A stretch of DNA of 64,000 nt from Mytilus californianus (Eukaryota > Mollusca > Bivalvia > Mytilida > Mytilidae). Where the stretch lies: NCBI RefSeq assembly GCF_021869535.1, contig NW_026262581.1, positions 116,278,771 to 116,342,770 of the forward strand, in the 5' to 3' direction. The notes beneath the pieces are model-generated. The model made no database searches, was not told the DNA's origin, and saw only the letters and a program-made list of their open reading frames with translations. Below are positions 10,701 through 21,952 of this stretch, one piece after another (the first letter of the stretch is position 1; each line of letters starts with the position of its first letter). The position numbers and the translations under genes were made by a program.

Positions 10701-11630
10701 CTATATATATTTGATGAAAACCTTCCTGTTACCAATGAGCCACCAATGGTCAGTTAAATTGCCTTTTCTCTTGAATAAAGTGTAAAATTTAGTCTGAAGT
10801 AACCTACTTTTCATAGGAGGCTGTTTAATCCCCCTGTGATTGTAGGTTTCTTTATATTTGAAGTTTGAACTCAGATACAACACTTAATAGAAATCAGTGA
10901 AACATTAAGGTCAAAGTGACCTACTTTTTATGGGAGATTGCTGTTTTTCCTAAAATGCCATGTTTCCCTAGGGGAAAAGATGCTTCAGTGCATAGTTGGT
11001 TCCCAATGCATTAATTTAAATTCCAACATTTTTTCAATTTCCTTATTATCCTATACTGTGGATTCATTATTATTCGTTGGATACCAATTTTCGTGGATTT
11101 TGTTGGTACAGGTGAACCACGAATTTAAATGTTCAACGAATTACAAATTTTCCATAGGCTTGTATGCAGACTATTGCAAAACCACAAAATTAAATATCCC
11201 TGAAAGTTTAACTTTTCCTCAAACCACGAAAATTGGTACCCACGAAAATAAATGAATCAACAGTATTAGGCTTATCCTGCGAAATTCATAACCACTATTC
11301 TTTCAGTTAATCTATCCTTTATAAAAAATTTCTAACAAAAAAACTCTGAAGATGCTTCTTTTATTTCAGATTTATGAATAATAATAAAAAACATTTTGTT
11401 TCTATTTTCAGAAAATACAGGAGCTAAACACAGCATTAGGACTAGGGAAAACAATAGATCATGCAATGTGTCCAGAATGTACAGAAAACAATTTACGCAA
11501 AGAAAACATCAATCATGTCATATGCTGGAAGTGTAGTACAAATTTTTGCTATCTCTGTAGGAAAAGATTATATCCCCCTATTGGTCGACACTTTTTAAGG
11601 ACTAAATGTAGCAGATATTCAGATAATTGA
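1553..11630 (+). CDS. RNF14-like: RNF14-like RBR E3 ubiquitin-protein ligase, 3' six exons (5' end outside window)
   Basis: Exons 1553-1735, 3442-3541, 6921-7064, 8013-8203, 10592-10748 and 11412-11630 join in one frame to 330 residues plus TGA. Numbered from the first full codon, RING1 has ligands C17, C20, C35, H37, C40, C43, C62, C67, followed by an acidic linker helix. The IBR has C106, C109, C125, C128, C133, C136, H141, C146. A highly charged Lys/Glu helix (about 148-190) leads to RING2 with C194, C197, C212, C215, C220, C223, H234, C241 and the presumed catalytic Cys207 in the AGGCNH motif. RBR ligases take ubiquitin from E2 onto this cysteine before passing it to substrate; RNF14 in other animals acts on stalled translation complexes. 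An extra C-x2-C / C-x2-C / C-x2-C / H-C module (C278-C324) follows RING2. The N-terminal RWD domain usual for RNF14 is not in the window. The class is confident; strict RNF14 orthology is less so. Confidence 0.9.
2124..2516 (+). pseudogene. Fossil of a Penelope-like element: C-terminal endonuclease end
   Basis: The + strand frame from about 2270 reads TSEPTGKHFNQIGHNIHHMS, then REDFWIFQLRALKPIGIN. The spacing of G.HFN..GH...(M/F) and RE.(F/Y)WI..L....P.GIN resembles the C-terminal part of the GIY-YIG endonuclease of Penelope-like retroelements. Only this end survives and no intact reverse transcriptase is nearby, so it is a dead fragment in an intron. Assignment is by motif recall only. Confidence 0.6.
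3442..3541 (+). CDS. RNF14-like: RNF14-like exon b: end of RING1 and linker helix
   Basis: The acceptor is ttccag and the donor gtaaat. The first base completes the split Leu codon, and the exon then encodes CLESNCKTEIKP, supplying the last two RING1 cysteines. The linker IMKEVLDEEEYKRWEQLTFQ matches the RING1-IBR helix of RBR proteins. It ends in phase 0. Confidence 0.92.
3645..5872 (+). mobile_element. Repeat family B element with about 500-bp tandem units and hairpin ends
   Basis: Four good units start near 3719, 4221, 4724 and 5223 (spacing about 500) with cttctcctctgaaactactt, followed by a degraded fifth. Each carries ccaagatggccgccatggct and ccttaaggagttattgccct. The left end is the near-palindrome gctcacctggcccaaagggc; the right end is ggtgagcgacacaggctctt followed by tagagcc and ctag. 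Copies or fragments lie at 1-131, 15497-16383 and 19285-20321. A hairpin followed by CTAG recalls Helitron-like 3' ends, but this is an inference. Confidence 0.8.
5873..6920 (+). other. RNF14-like intron remainder, no recognised feature
   Basis: AT-rich intron sequence before exon c. A direct repeat of cagagaagacataataa near 6665 and 6699 is the only structure seen. A 61-codon open stretch at 6070-6255 has no recognisable motif or splice context. Confidence 0.6.
6921..7064 (+). CDS. RNF14-like: RNF14-like exon c: IBR
   Basis: The acceptor is tttcag and the donor gtgagt; the exon is exactly 48 codons. It encodes the IBR core, beginning KGLDAMGDISYCPRC and running through AHCVTCQFTFCLEC to EPVHP. 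The final ligand cysteine lies at the start of the next exon. Confidence 0.93.
7440..7680 (-). repeat. Fragment of mussel-type retroelement tail (antisense)
   Basis: The segment aggaggtgtgtggtatacat followed by caatgagacagcaacca is the reverse-complement counterpart of the tail element at 24.64-24.78 kb (ttatctcattaacaatcata). It is partial and diverged. Confidence 0.45.
8013..8203 (+). CDS. RNF14-like: RNF14-like exon d: end of IBR, charged helix, start of RING2
   Basis: It opens with GEIC, the last IBR ligand, then an extremely Lys/Glu-rich stretch, then KKCPVCKVKIIKAG with the first RING2 cysteine pair. The donor gtaaat follows two bases of a Gly codon, directly before the catalytic cysteine codon, which lies in the next exon. 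Confidence 0.92.
9500..10070 (+). repeat. Tandem units of about 130-140 bp with gtgcataaaggaatataat motif
   Basis: Three diverged units contain gttaaaggagataat-like, tatgtggtaa-like and agaacgctaactta / agaacacta-like parts, near 9500, 9640 and 9980. The last unit is interrupted by the MITE at 9775-9963. Confidence 0.6.
9775..9963. mobile_element. 189-bp MITE with about 40-bp inverted repeats and TAA duplication
   Basis: The left end gggctattccattaaaatgt and the right end acattttaatggaatagccc continue as inverted repeats for about 40 bp (to gggagggtaggaaggg). TAA flanks both sides (9772-9774, 9964-9966). A 3-bp TWA duplication fits PIF/Harbinger-type elements. Confidence 0.85.
10592..10748 (+). 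CDS. RNF14-like: RNF14-like exon e: RING2 catalytic exon
   Basis: The first base completes the split Gly codon. The first full codon (10593-10595) is the presumed catalytic Cys of GGCNHVICTVC, followed by MCWACGKD and the HFQESPDC ligands. The donor is gtcagt and the exon ends in phase 0 after NEPPM. Confidence 0.93.
11054..11265. mobile_element. MITE with tactgt / acagta ends
   Basis: The ends tactgtggattcattatt and aataaatgaatcaacagta are inverted repeats; inner arms (accaattttcgtgg and ccacgaaaattggtac) also pair, so the 212-bp element can fold into one long hairpin. A decayed relative lies at 27214-27435. Confidence 0.8.
11412..11630 (+). CDS. RNF14-like: RNF14-like terminal exon: extra C-terminal zinc module and stop
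   Basis: The acceptor ttttcag precedes KIQELNTALGLGKTIDHAMC. Four paired cysteine sites (CPEC, CWKC, CYLC) and a final H..C give eight potential zinc ligands spaced like an IBR. The TGA stop is at 11628-11630. From memory, plant RNF14-like RBR proteins carry a similar C-terminal module, while human RNF14 does not obviously do so. Confidence 0.9.
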   Translation, partial: KIQELNTALGLGKTIDHAMCPECTENNLRKENINHVICWKCSTNFCYLCRKRLYPPIGRHFLRTKCSRYSDN

Positions 11631-12127
11631 TAATTTTATGCCCAGTTGTGTTCTGTCAAATTTCATTAGAGCAACAGCAGTTTGTTTTATTTTTTTACCA
11701 TAAATCAATTTTTCTTTTAGGAAAGTTCTCCATGTCAAAGGTCAAGATTCCACTCTCTATAAAAAGACTGAAAAGTGAGCTAAATATTGGTTTCTGGATG
11801 ATGTCTATTGAATCACATATCTATTCATTTCCAACCTTCTGTTTGGATTAGTGGACCTGGGTCAGATGTCCTTTGCTGACTTGATGTCTTTACGTCATAG
11901 GTTAAAGTTACAGGAACTATAAATTTAACTGATTGTAATTTTGGGAAATCTTTGAATCATACACCCAGTCTTTACCACACTTAAGTTGATAATAATATTT
12001 CAGAAGATCATGATAAAAAAACTGAATTTTCAACTTATATACAGGATTTTAAAGGGCCAAGTTCAGTACATCTATAAATAGACTGCAATTTTTGAAAAGA
12101 CTATTTTTTTTAAAGTTTTATCCTCTG

Positions 12128-12133
12128 AATAAA
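12128..12133 (+). other. Possible polyadenylation signal of the RNF14-like gene
   Basis: An AATAAA hexamer lies about 500 bases after the stop codon on the coding strand; a second is at 12662-12667. In DNA this AT-rich either could occur by chance, and no transcript end is visible in the sequence. Confidence 0.25.
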
Positions 12134-12204
12134 ATGCCTAATTTGAACCAAATTTAAGTGGTTTAGACATTTGTGGCAGGTATTCTAAAACAATGTGAGG
12201 CAAC

Positions 12205-12480
12205 AGGATATTTTTATGCCACACGTACAATAGTAAGGGTATTATGTTTTCTGGTTTGGGCATCCGTCTGTCCTGTATCATGTTAATGTTTTGGTTTAAG
12301 GTATGTTGTGATCAGATCAACTTGAAACTTGCTTCACATGTTCATTATGAAGTGAACTTTTAAAATTAAATGCCAAATTAGGATTTTAAACCAGAATTTG
12401 CCGATCACTTAATTTACAAATGTTGGTGTGTGAGCTGAGAAAGTGTTCTGTGGACACATATTCTTGTTTATCCTGTTAAA
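12205..12480 (-). repeat. Dispersed repeat family C2 (antisense copy)
   Basis: It begins ttttatgccacacgtacaat on the + strand and ends gtggacacatattcttgttt. Read on the - strand this gives the family termini seen at 40003-40260 (gaatgtgtccat... and ...ggggcataaaa). Confidence 0.65.
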
Positions 12481-14830
12481 AATCTCTTTTGTATTTGACA
12501 GTGGAGGTATTCAAGCAAATCAAGGTAACCACTGAGAAATCAAGGTCAAAGAATTTGATGAAAATGAATATAAACTTGTTCTTTGAAATGGGTTCCATCA
12601 ATTAACAATGCTTCATCTGAACTGTTATAAATGATTTTGACTTTAAAGCAATAACACTCTGAATAAAGACAATATTTGACATCTATGTAATATTTTTGTC
12701 AATCTACATCTATTTTAATAGCTTTTTTAACATTCTTTCTTAATATAAATATTGGAGAAAACATTGAATAACTGATATAATTTATTTATTAAAAAAAAAG
12801 TTTCACACAGTTCTGTGGATGTTAACAAGGTGGTTTTGTCAATTTGTTCATGCCAAACACTTTTAATTAGTATAGACAAGCTAAATTATATAATTTAATA
12901 AAATTATTTAGGTTCAGAAACTTCAAAAAGAAAAATCAATTTACTGTACAAGTTCATCTGTTGGATAAACCTCAGATGTTTGCCAAACAATCAACAATTG
13001 GTTCCTATAGATAGTGGTATTATATAGTAACTTACAATAGAAACAACAGGTTTGATTCATTGAGAGGTAATGTAGTCAAGATCACTGCATATGGAAAAGC
13101 TAATGGCGAATTGGAGTACAGGAAGGCAATAATTCAATAGCAGCACATTTCTGAAGATTTGGATGAGATTAAGGATTTTCTCTTAAAAGAAAGTTCATGT
13201 ACACGTGTTTTATATTTATAACACATAGCTATTCAAGTATATAAAACATATTCAACTTTTTTTTTAATTTGAAGTATCATATGACTTTAATGAAAAACAA
13301 TTTTACAAGGATCATAGGTAACACAGTAGTAGTTTTACATGTTTCTATTTGCAGCCAGTTGAATTGATAGCTTTCTGTATTAAAAAACACTTTGCTAAAT
13401 TTTTAACAAAATTTTCCTTTACATTTTACTTGTTATTGAATATTTTTTGTCTAATTTATTGTATATTTTATAGTGTTGTATTAGTCCTATTTACCTTCTT
13501 ATATCTACTGTTACTTTATGATAAAACTGTGATATATATGTTTGTCCTAATATCTGGAATCATTAAAATTTTTTGACTTAACCCAACTTTTTGTCAACTT
13601 TTGCATTATCATACATATCTTGCTTCAGATCTGAGAACTAAGATAGCATCCACTAGAGTTTGTTTAAGTTATGACCAGATAGAAAATACTAACCAAGATT
13701 TCCATCAAATTATTCTATTGATTGAATCTATATTATAATGGAAAAGAAAGGATTTTGTGTATCAACTCCTGACACAAAACCACAACAGGCCAATGAAAAA
13801 TCAAAGGCAAAAGAACAGTGCTTTAAGGCTGTTCTTCATCTTGAAGTCTAAAGTTAGGCTTACATGGAGCAGACACACTCTCCTAACTGCAAGTTCAAGA
13901 TGGTCCCTAGCACTGGTTTGAATGGAATTCTTTGCTACATCTTTGCATTGAAGAGCACAGATAAACAAAATATGATTGCTAAAAAATCAAACAAATACTA
14001 TCATAAATTGCACCACAATCTCACAATAAATTACAGAAACAACACAAAAATTTAGCCCACCACAGGGCAAATCAAGATATGTTTTGGATAACTATGCAGG
14101 AAATTACTGGTGAATAGGAAAGTAATTTAGGTGGACTGCTTAAATCATGATAGTTCTTCCAAAACTTATTTATTGTCTTTCTGATATTGAAAAAAGGATA
14201 ACATGAAAACATCAAATTAGAATATATTGTTGACAACTATTTTAAAATGACTTGACTTAATATATATAAAACCAAGTACAAAAGTCCTTTAAAGTGTATT
14301 TTGTAAATCAAAGTTGCAGTTTACGACATCTTTAAGGATGAATAATTTGCCTACATATTAAAATCAAAGTGCTTGTAAGCACTGAAGGGTAAAGATTGCT
14401 TTAATTTATCAGTGGGAAGTGAAATTAAACCTTGCATTGTATAAAGCATTGGATGTACTACAATTATGGACAAAGGTAGATAATTCCAATCTTAAAGATT
14501 TCTTCAACAATGACATTTTTAGAACAGATATTAGATCCCTGCTCCTTGCACAAGTTATGTAATTTTCTTGACAAGTTTAACATAATTTTGTAACTTCAAT
14601 ATCTGAGCATATATTTCATTGATAAATTTCTCAAAATGTTCATAGAGAGGATCGATGTTTAGAATGTTATGATCAATGCACTATATTTTGTGTATCTCAA
14701 AAGTAGTGATAAACCTTGGAAGATTTTGATATCCAGTCAGTACCATAGGGTTTTGATTGCATTTCATGCAATCTTTACCCAAAAAATTAAATCCTAGTAC
14801 CCTATGAAATTTGACCTACTTATTAAGAAA
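12481..14830. other. Intergenic DNA without recognised genes
   Basis: AT-rich sequence between the two genes. A 75-codon hydrophobic frame at 13349-13576 lacks any family signature and looks like a chance frame in T-rich DNA. No splice-linked exons or RNA genes were recognised. Confidence 0.6.
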
Positions 14831-14832
14831 TA

Positions 14833-15060
14833 GAGTCAAAAGATACCATAGAGACATTTAAACTCATAAGTAAAAAATAAACTCACTAGGCCATGGCAAA
14901 AGAAGACAAACAAATCATATTCAAAATACAACATAGAAAACTAAAGACTAAGCAACACTAACCCAACCAAAAACTGAGGGTGATCTCAGACCGGTACTCT
15001 GAAAGGGCAAGCAGATCTTGCTCCACATGTGGCACCATGTAAGTACGGTGATAAGTCTAA
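14833..15060 (-). repeat. Retroelement tail, copy 1 (antisense, uninterrupted)
   Basis: It carries aaagataccatagagacatt, actcataagt, ccatggcaaaagaagacaaa, aactaaagactaagcaacac and tgctccacatgtggcaccat. The same order occurs in the sense copy at 23736-23990 and, interrupted, at 21905-22725. It serves as the unoccupied-site reference for the insertion at 21953. Confidence 0.75.
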
Positions 15061-15496
15061 TTTGGCAAACTGAAAACTTGAAAATGTTGACCAATGGATC
15101 ATGAAAATGAGGTGTAGGTCAGATGAACTCTGTGAGACGCATTATACACCTTACAAACTTTCTATACACCAAATTTAGTTGACATATTGTTATGTGATTT
15201 ACCTTATAAGAAAAACATAAATACTGACCAATTAACAATGAAAATGAGATCAAGGTCAAAAGAACCCTGTCAGACTGACATGTAATAACATAAACAATAA
15301 CAATTTTTCTGCACCGGATGCACATTTCGACAATCAATGTCTCTTCAGTGATGCTTGAGGCCAAAATATTTGAAAATCCAAAGATTATTAAAAAGATGAA
15401 AAGCTATAACCAAAAAGGACAAAAAAGTATAGCCAAAGCCGGGAAAGAAATCACAGCTTTGCATGATTTTAAATTTACAATCAATTTATATACCAA

Positions 15497-16383
15497 CTAG
15501 AGGCTCTAAAGAGCCTGTGTTGCTCCCCTGCATCGTCAACAATGGCCACTTTTTATCATTAAAGGGGCATAATTAAGTGTTAACTGACAATATCAGTCAT
15601 GTTGACATATTTGTAGAATTATCCTGCTGATATATTTTTTTGACCCCTCACAAAGTGGTCAGGCCATATAGTTTTACCCTTATCCGTCATTCCTTCATTC
15701 CACAACTAATAGTTAAACACTTTTTTTCTAAAGGCCTTCACATATTGAGCGTGATTGTAAGTATGTGAGATAGATCGAGATTATGTTTGGTTCCGCTCAA
15801 AAATTTGGTTTTGTCAAAATTACGGGCTTTGAACTTTGAAAATTTCATGACTGACTTTTTTTCTAAAGGACCTCACATATTGAGCTGATTTTTATTATGT
15901 GAGTCTACAATGATTGGTTACAGATTGAGTTTACATTTGGTTCTGCTCTGCTGACTTGTGCCAAAAGTATGGGCTTTGGACTTTGAAAATTTCGTGAAAA
16001 TAACAGTTATACAGACTTTCATTCTCAAATTTCCACTCCTAAAATTGTCTTCAAGCTTTTTTTGTGAGCGGGGCCATAAGTGTTCTATCCAACACATCTA
16101 GTCTTTTTAAAGTTTCTATTTATCTATCATAGTTTTCAAGATAATAGACAAAAAAATGTTAAAAATTATTATTAAAGGGCAATAACTCCGATAACGAGTC
16201 TTTTGAATACGTCCATTACGGCTTATTTGTTGGTCTGTTCTGGCTGATCATTTGTGCTTTTTAAAGTTTCTATCTATCTATCTAATACATTTTTCAAGAT
16301 AATAGACAAAATTGGGAAAAATTGTCATTAGATGCCAAGTGATGAGAAAAGCTCACTAGGCCCTTTGGCCCAGGTGAGCTAAA
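15497..16383 (-). mobile_element. Repeat family B element, antisense copy
   Basis: On the + strand it starts ctagaggctctaaagagcct and ends gatgagaaaagctcactagg followed by cctttggcccaggtgagct, the complements of the two family termini. The interior has degenerate attaaagggcaataactc segments rather than good 500-bp units. Confidence 0.8.
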
Positions 16384-16879
16384 AGTAAAAGAGCTATTCG
16401 TTATTGTATTTGAGAAACTGAAATCACAAACAACCTTGACCACAGTCTTAAAAACCATGGAAAAAGAGTTCAAGGTCAGATGGACATGTGCTATCAATAA
16501 TTCTATACACCAAAATAAAGTAAATAAAGACAATGCAATTCACATGCACTACTAATTCTGGCAAAGGTAAAAAAATGGGGTTGTGCTGCAAGATTTTTCA
16601 ACATTTATATGCCTCGAACTTCGAAGAGTTTAAACTTACACTAAAATTCTGTACTACCCCTACCTTTACTTTTAGTCTTCCTGAGAATTTAATTTCACCC
16701 CAATCCAATTGTATTTATATTGGTAAAATTCCAATTTTCTATACGATGAAACATGTACATCATATCTAGGAACCAGTAGGTAAACAAAACAAAATATCTA
16801 TGAATAGTTAGTATACCCCAAAAGAGGCATGGTTTGTAAATCAGCTATATTTAAAAAAAGCAAACTATGATATATGAAG

Positions 16880-17920
16880 TAAACTGTTAACACAGAAATA
16901 TGTCTTGCCTATTTGTTATTTTGATAATGCAAATGTTGACACTAAAATAGCAATATTTTAACATGTTAGTTATGCAAATATTCAAAGTCAAAAACCATGA
17001 CTGAAGGTACAGGAATAAACAATCTCCATGGAAATGAGATGTGCCAATGCTAATACAACTACATACCATATACCATTGACTTTTCATAAGTCGTTCCCTT
17101 TAAACATACCTAAACACAAACATTAACTTGTAAACTTGTTTGTGCAGTGGTCCCGGCCCCCCTTTTGTGAGTAAAATTAGGTTGTTATAAAGGGAATCAC
17201 TGAAGCATGACAGGAGTGGGCCCCCTCTTAGGCAATCAGTGAGCCCCCACTTATGAAAATTTCTGGATCCGCCACTGCAATAAACCATAATGAGGGGATG
17301 GAGTTATATAATCTCCATGGAAATGAAACTTGCCAATGCCAATACATTTGCATACCATATATCATTGACTTAACATTAGTGGTTTATCTTAAACTGACCT
17401 AATCACAAACTAATACATGTAAACTAAGTAAAAGTTTCAAAGTCAATAGACCATGACTGAGGGGTAAGGACTAAATATTCTCCATGGAAATGAGATGTGC
17501 TAATGTTTATTCAACTGCATACCAATTATCACTGACCACGACTAACGGTTCCCCTTAAACTGACCTAATCACAAACTATTACATGAAAACTAAGCAAAAG
17601 TTAAGTCAATAGAGCATGACTGATGGGGCGGGGCCAAATAATCTCCATGGAAATGAGATAAGCCAATGCTTATACAACTGCATACCAAATATCATTGACC
17701 TACCACTAGTGGTTTCCCATAAACTGACCTAATCTAATCACAAACTAATACATGTAAACTAAGCAAAGTTTTGAAGTCAATCGACCATGACTAAGGTGGC
17801 TGGGCCAAATAATCTACATCATAATGAGATGTGCCAATGCTAATACAACTGCATACCATATATCAATGACCTATCACTAGTGGTTCACTAGACCTAATCA
17901 CAAACTAATACATTGTTGAT
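16880..17920 (+). repeat. Tandem array, about 168-bp unit, five copies
   Basis: The motif atctccatggaaatgagat or a variant recurs near 17023, 17311, 17481, 17643 and 17811. Each is followed by gccaatgctaatacaactgc and later by tgacctaatcacaaac. The larger first spacing is explained by an inserted element at 17145-17277. Confidence 0.8.
17145..17277 (-). mobile_element. Short element with CAGTGG ends, hAT-like (tentative)
   Basis: The complement of the right end reads cagtggcggatccagaaatt and the left end cagtggtcccggcc. CAGTGGCGGATCC-type termini recall hAT non-autonomous elements. I could not define an 8-bp target duplication. Confidence 0.5.
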
Positions 17921-18830
17921 GCCATTGCTGCCGGAAACAGCATACCTATGCTTTGCTTTTTGAATCCGTCAAGGCAAGACAAAAATTGATAAGGGGTTCA
18001 GTTGAACCCAGTGACACGTCTGCGATTGCTGCTGTCAGTGTGAAAGTGTAATATTGACTTAAAAAGCAAGTCCATTTATATGTAAAATACAGAATTTTAA
18101 AAAAAATCAAACTTTTTCTTTAGATGCTATTTCTTGGTCTTGAAGATTAGCTTCTGTCCAAGTTTCATAACAATCCATGAAGGTTTACAAATCTTAATAC
18201 ATTTGTATGTCAAAAAAATTTAATCCCAGAATGTCGGTAAATGTTTTAAACTGTTAAAAAGGTTCATCTATCAGAAAAATACTAAAAATGAAAAAAATTA
18301 TTTTCAAAGGTTTGCTTCAGACATTATCTCTTAATAGTTAAAAAGTTTCATAAAACACTATGAAGGTTTGACAAATTAATTGATGTTTAGCAAACTTTAA
18401 CCCCAGTCTGTATCTACTTGTAAACTGTAAAAAAAGTCCATTTATCAGTTAAATATGGAAAAATGAAAATAAATATTTGCTCTGGATACTGTGTTTTGAT
18501 CATAAACAAGCTTTTGTCCTATTTCATAAATTTCCATGAAGGTTTGATAAAGTGATAGATGACTGAAAAACTTTAACCTAAATCTGAATGTCAACTGTAA
18601 AAAAAACTAAATCTGAATGTTAACTGTAAAAAAACTAAGTCCATTTATCAGTAAAATACTGAAAAATGAAATAAATATTTTCAAAATTTCACTCTGGATA
18701 CTGTCAGTTGGTCATAGACAAGCTTCTGTCCTAATTTCATAAAATTCCATGTAGGTTTGACAAAGTTATTGATGTTTAAAAAAAACTTGAACTACAGACT
18801 GAACCTAAATGTTGACGTCACCGGTGAGTT
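17921..18830 (+). repeat. Tandem array, about 185-bp unit, four copies
   Basis: Variants of agtccatttatcagtaaaat recur near 18068, 18250, 18434 and 18637. Each is followed by a gcttctgtcctaatttcata-like and a ccatgaaggtttgacaaag-like block. A single related fragment occurs at 48885-48990 in a NIPBL intron. Confidence 0.75.
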
Positions 18831-19284
18831 GTATTAAAGTTGATGTTCACAGACAATCTCTGTAGTACTTTATAAATGCATGTTTATTTGATATGATGCA
18901 TTGATGGGATTGTGACATCCTTTCCTAGATCTTTCTGTAATGTTCATTTTTGCAGGTTAATGGTTCAAGAAGTATACTCTAAATTTTGCTTCAAAAATTT
19001 TTGGATCAGTACTCTGTTTGAAATATGACCAAGTCTGTGATGTGGATGATTGACATTTTTATATATACGTCCACCAAATAGTTAAAATTAGTGAAATTAA
19101 TTTAGCAAAAATCTGTTGGAAAATATGTCTTTGTGCTAACTAATTGAGTAAAATTGGACTTTTTGTAATACTCGAGTAATAAATATACTGAACAATTGAT
19201 TTCATGAAATACTAATGATCATTTTCAATTAACCTTTTTTTTCATGTTTTGAAGCAATTTTTATTGAAAGTGTATAAAATTGAA

Positions 19285-20321
19285 ACTAAAGGCTCTAAAG
19301 AGCTGGTGTCGCTCACCTAGGTCTATGTGCATAATCAACTGGGAATGGACTCTCTACAACATTGTAGACAAGAATAGAGTTCATGACAAAAATTTCTTTT
19401 ATGTTGATCTTGTATTGCTGATCATTTTGTCTGTTTAGTTTCTCTCTATCTTCTTAAGTTTTTGCTCAAAACACAAAAGAGGGTAAAAATATCCTCATTT
19501 AAGGGCAATCACTCCTATGAAGAGTAATAGTCTACTAACTATATCGTCAAAATTTGACTTGTTTGTGGATTTCGTCTTGCTGATAATTTTTGTTATTTAA
19601 AGTTTCTATTTATCTATTATGATTCATATCATATAAGGCAAAATGCCAAAAAATTGTAAAAATTGTCATTAAAGGGCAATAACTTCAATAAGGAGTCGTT
19701 AGAAAATTTCCTCCATCAGGTCTTAAATGTAGATCTGGTCTTGCTGATTTTTGCTTATTTAAATTTCTATCTATCTATTATAATTTTTAAGGTGTAAAAT
19801 TATCATTAAAGGGCAATAACTCTAATTAGGAGTCAACTGACAATTTCAACCTGCATACTTATTCGTAGATCTCGTCTTGCTGATCAATTTTAAAAGTTTC
19901 TCTCCATCTGTTACAGTTTTCAAGATAAAAGGCAAAAAATGAAAAAAAATGGTAAAATTTGTCATTCAAGGGCAATAACATCTATAAGAAGTCACCTGAC
20001 AGTTTTTACATCAACGAACAATTGGTAGAGCTCAACATTTTTGCCCTGTCAGAATTTCTCTATTTAGAAGTTTTCAAAATAATAGACAAAACTTGCATTT
20101 CACCCCTACGTTCTATTTTTAGCCATATCAGCCATCTTCGTTGGCTGGCAGGGCCATCAGACACATTTTTAAAACTAGATACCATAATAATGACTATGGT
20201 CAAGTTTGATTAAATTTGCCCAGTAGTTTCAGAGAAGATTTTTTAAAAAGTTAACGACAACAGACGACGGACGCCAAGTTATCAGAAAAGCTCAAATGGC
20301 CCTGTGGGCCAGGTGAGCTAA
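19285..20321 (-). mobile_element. Repeat family B element, antisense copy 2
   Basis: It runs from actaaaggctctaaagagct to tggccctgtgggccaggtga and gcta on the + strand. The interior has repeated cattaaagggcaataact segments spaced about 140-160 bp. Confidence 0.8.
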
Positions 20322-20525
20322 AAAGTACCTTGGTGGTATTCAATATTTGATCCTTCGAATGGTTAACCGTTGACAATACTATGCTTTGTATCATTCTGAT
20401 GAGTAAAGCCCTTTTCCAATTGATTTTTTGTTATATTTTATCCAGGTCTTTCAAAAAATATTTGAGCCAGCCAAACATTTTTTTTTTTAATTCCAATCTT
20501 AATCCTGTAAGACTTTCTAACATAA

Positions 20526-21905
20526 ATGGGGAATGTGTCCATGGACATAGATGATGCCCCCGCTTGTCTATCATATAGTTATAAAGGGACATAACTGAAA
20601 AACGGTAATAATGACACTACCCAAATTTGTACTTGATCTGAGTTTTGTGGTAATAACAATTGTGTATAAGTTTCATAACATATGGTTGAGGCAAACTTAA
20701 GTTAGAGAATGGAAACAAAAATTCAGCAGTTTTTCCATTTGTAAACAGGCATAACTCTAGAACAATAAGAGTGACACCCCAAAAAAACAAACTGGATCTG
20801 TATTTTGTAGAAATAAGCATTGTGTATAAGTTTCATAACATTTGGTTGCAGCTAACTTAAGTTAGAGAACAAAAACAAATAAAAATTCAGCAATTTTTCC
20901 ATTTGTAAAGGGGCATAACTCTAGACAATTAAAGTGACACCACCAAAATTCCGACTTGATCTGTATTTTGTGGAAATAAGCATTGTGTATAAGTTTCATA
21001 GCATTTGGTTGAGGGAAACTTTAGTTAGAGAACGTTAAACGAAAAATTCATTAATTTTTCCATTTGTAAAAGGGCATAACTCTAGGACAAAAAAAGTGAC
21101 ACCCCCAAAATTCAAACTTGATCTGTATTTTGTGGTAAAAAGCATTGTGTATAAATTTGATAGCATTTGGTTGAGTCAAACTAAAGTTAGAGAACAGAAA
21201 CGAAAAATTTAGCAATTATTATGTTTTTAAAGGGACATAACTCAAGAATGGTAAAAGGTTTGCCACCAAATTTTGTACTGAATCTGTATTATGTAGTAAT
21301 AAGCATTGTGTTTTAGTTTCATAACATTTGGTTGAGGCAAACTAAAAGTTAGAAAACGGAAACAAAAAATTTGTACTTGATCTTAGTTTTGTGGTAATGA
21401 ATATTGTGTATAGGTTTCATAATGTTTGGTTGGGGCAAACTTAAGTTACAGAATGGAAACTAAAAATTTTGCAATCTTTCGATTTATAAAGGGGCATAAC
21501 TCAATAATGGTTAAAGTGACACTACCCAAATTCAACTTGATCAGTGGAAGTCAAAATTAAACATTGCATTGTATAAAGTATTGATTGTAGTCGATTCAAC
21601 TATAATCATGGACAAAGGAAGATAACTCCAATTTTAAAAATAACTTGATATTTAGAAGAAAATCAAAATTTTGCAATTTTTCCATTTATAAAGGGCATGA
21701 ACGGTTAAAGTGACGCCACCAAAATTCAAGCTTGATCTGTGTTTTGTGGTAATAAGCATTGTGTATAAGTTTCATAACATTTGGTTGAGGCAAACTCAAG
21801 TTAGAGCACGGAAACCAATTTTGGGATGTACGGAGGACGTACGTACGTACAGACGGTCAAGGGTAAAACTTAATGCCCCAACCGCTATGGAGGGGGCATA
21901 AAAAG
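20526..21905 (+). mobile_element. Repeat family C1 element with six to seven internal units of about 160 bp
   Basis: It starts gaatgtgtccatggacatag followed by atgatgcccccgc and ends aatgccccaaccgctatgga followed by gggggcataa. Internal units begin ggcataactctaga-like near 20589, 20748, 20912, 21071, 21231 and 21492, and include aagtttcataacatttggtt. Single-unit relatives lie at 26517, 30337, 31940, 53828 and 56230. Confidence 0.8.
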
Positions 21906-21952
21906 AGGGGCTAAAGATACGAGAGGGACATTCAAACTCATAAATCAATAAA

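Noticed and set aside
13349-13576. 75-codon hydrophobic frame that could be a small membrane protein
   Set aside because: Composition follows from T-rich DNA; no conserved motif, no splice partners.
17100-17288. 62-codon - strand frame
   Set aside because: It runs across the CAGTGG-ended repeat insertion; no motif or splice support.
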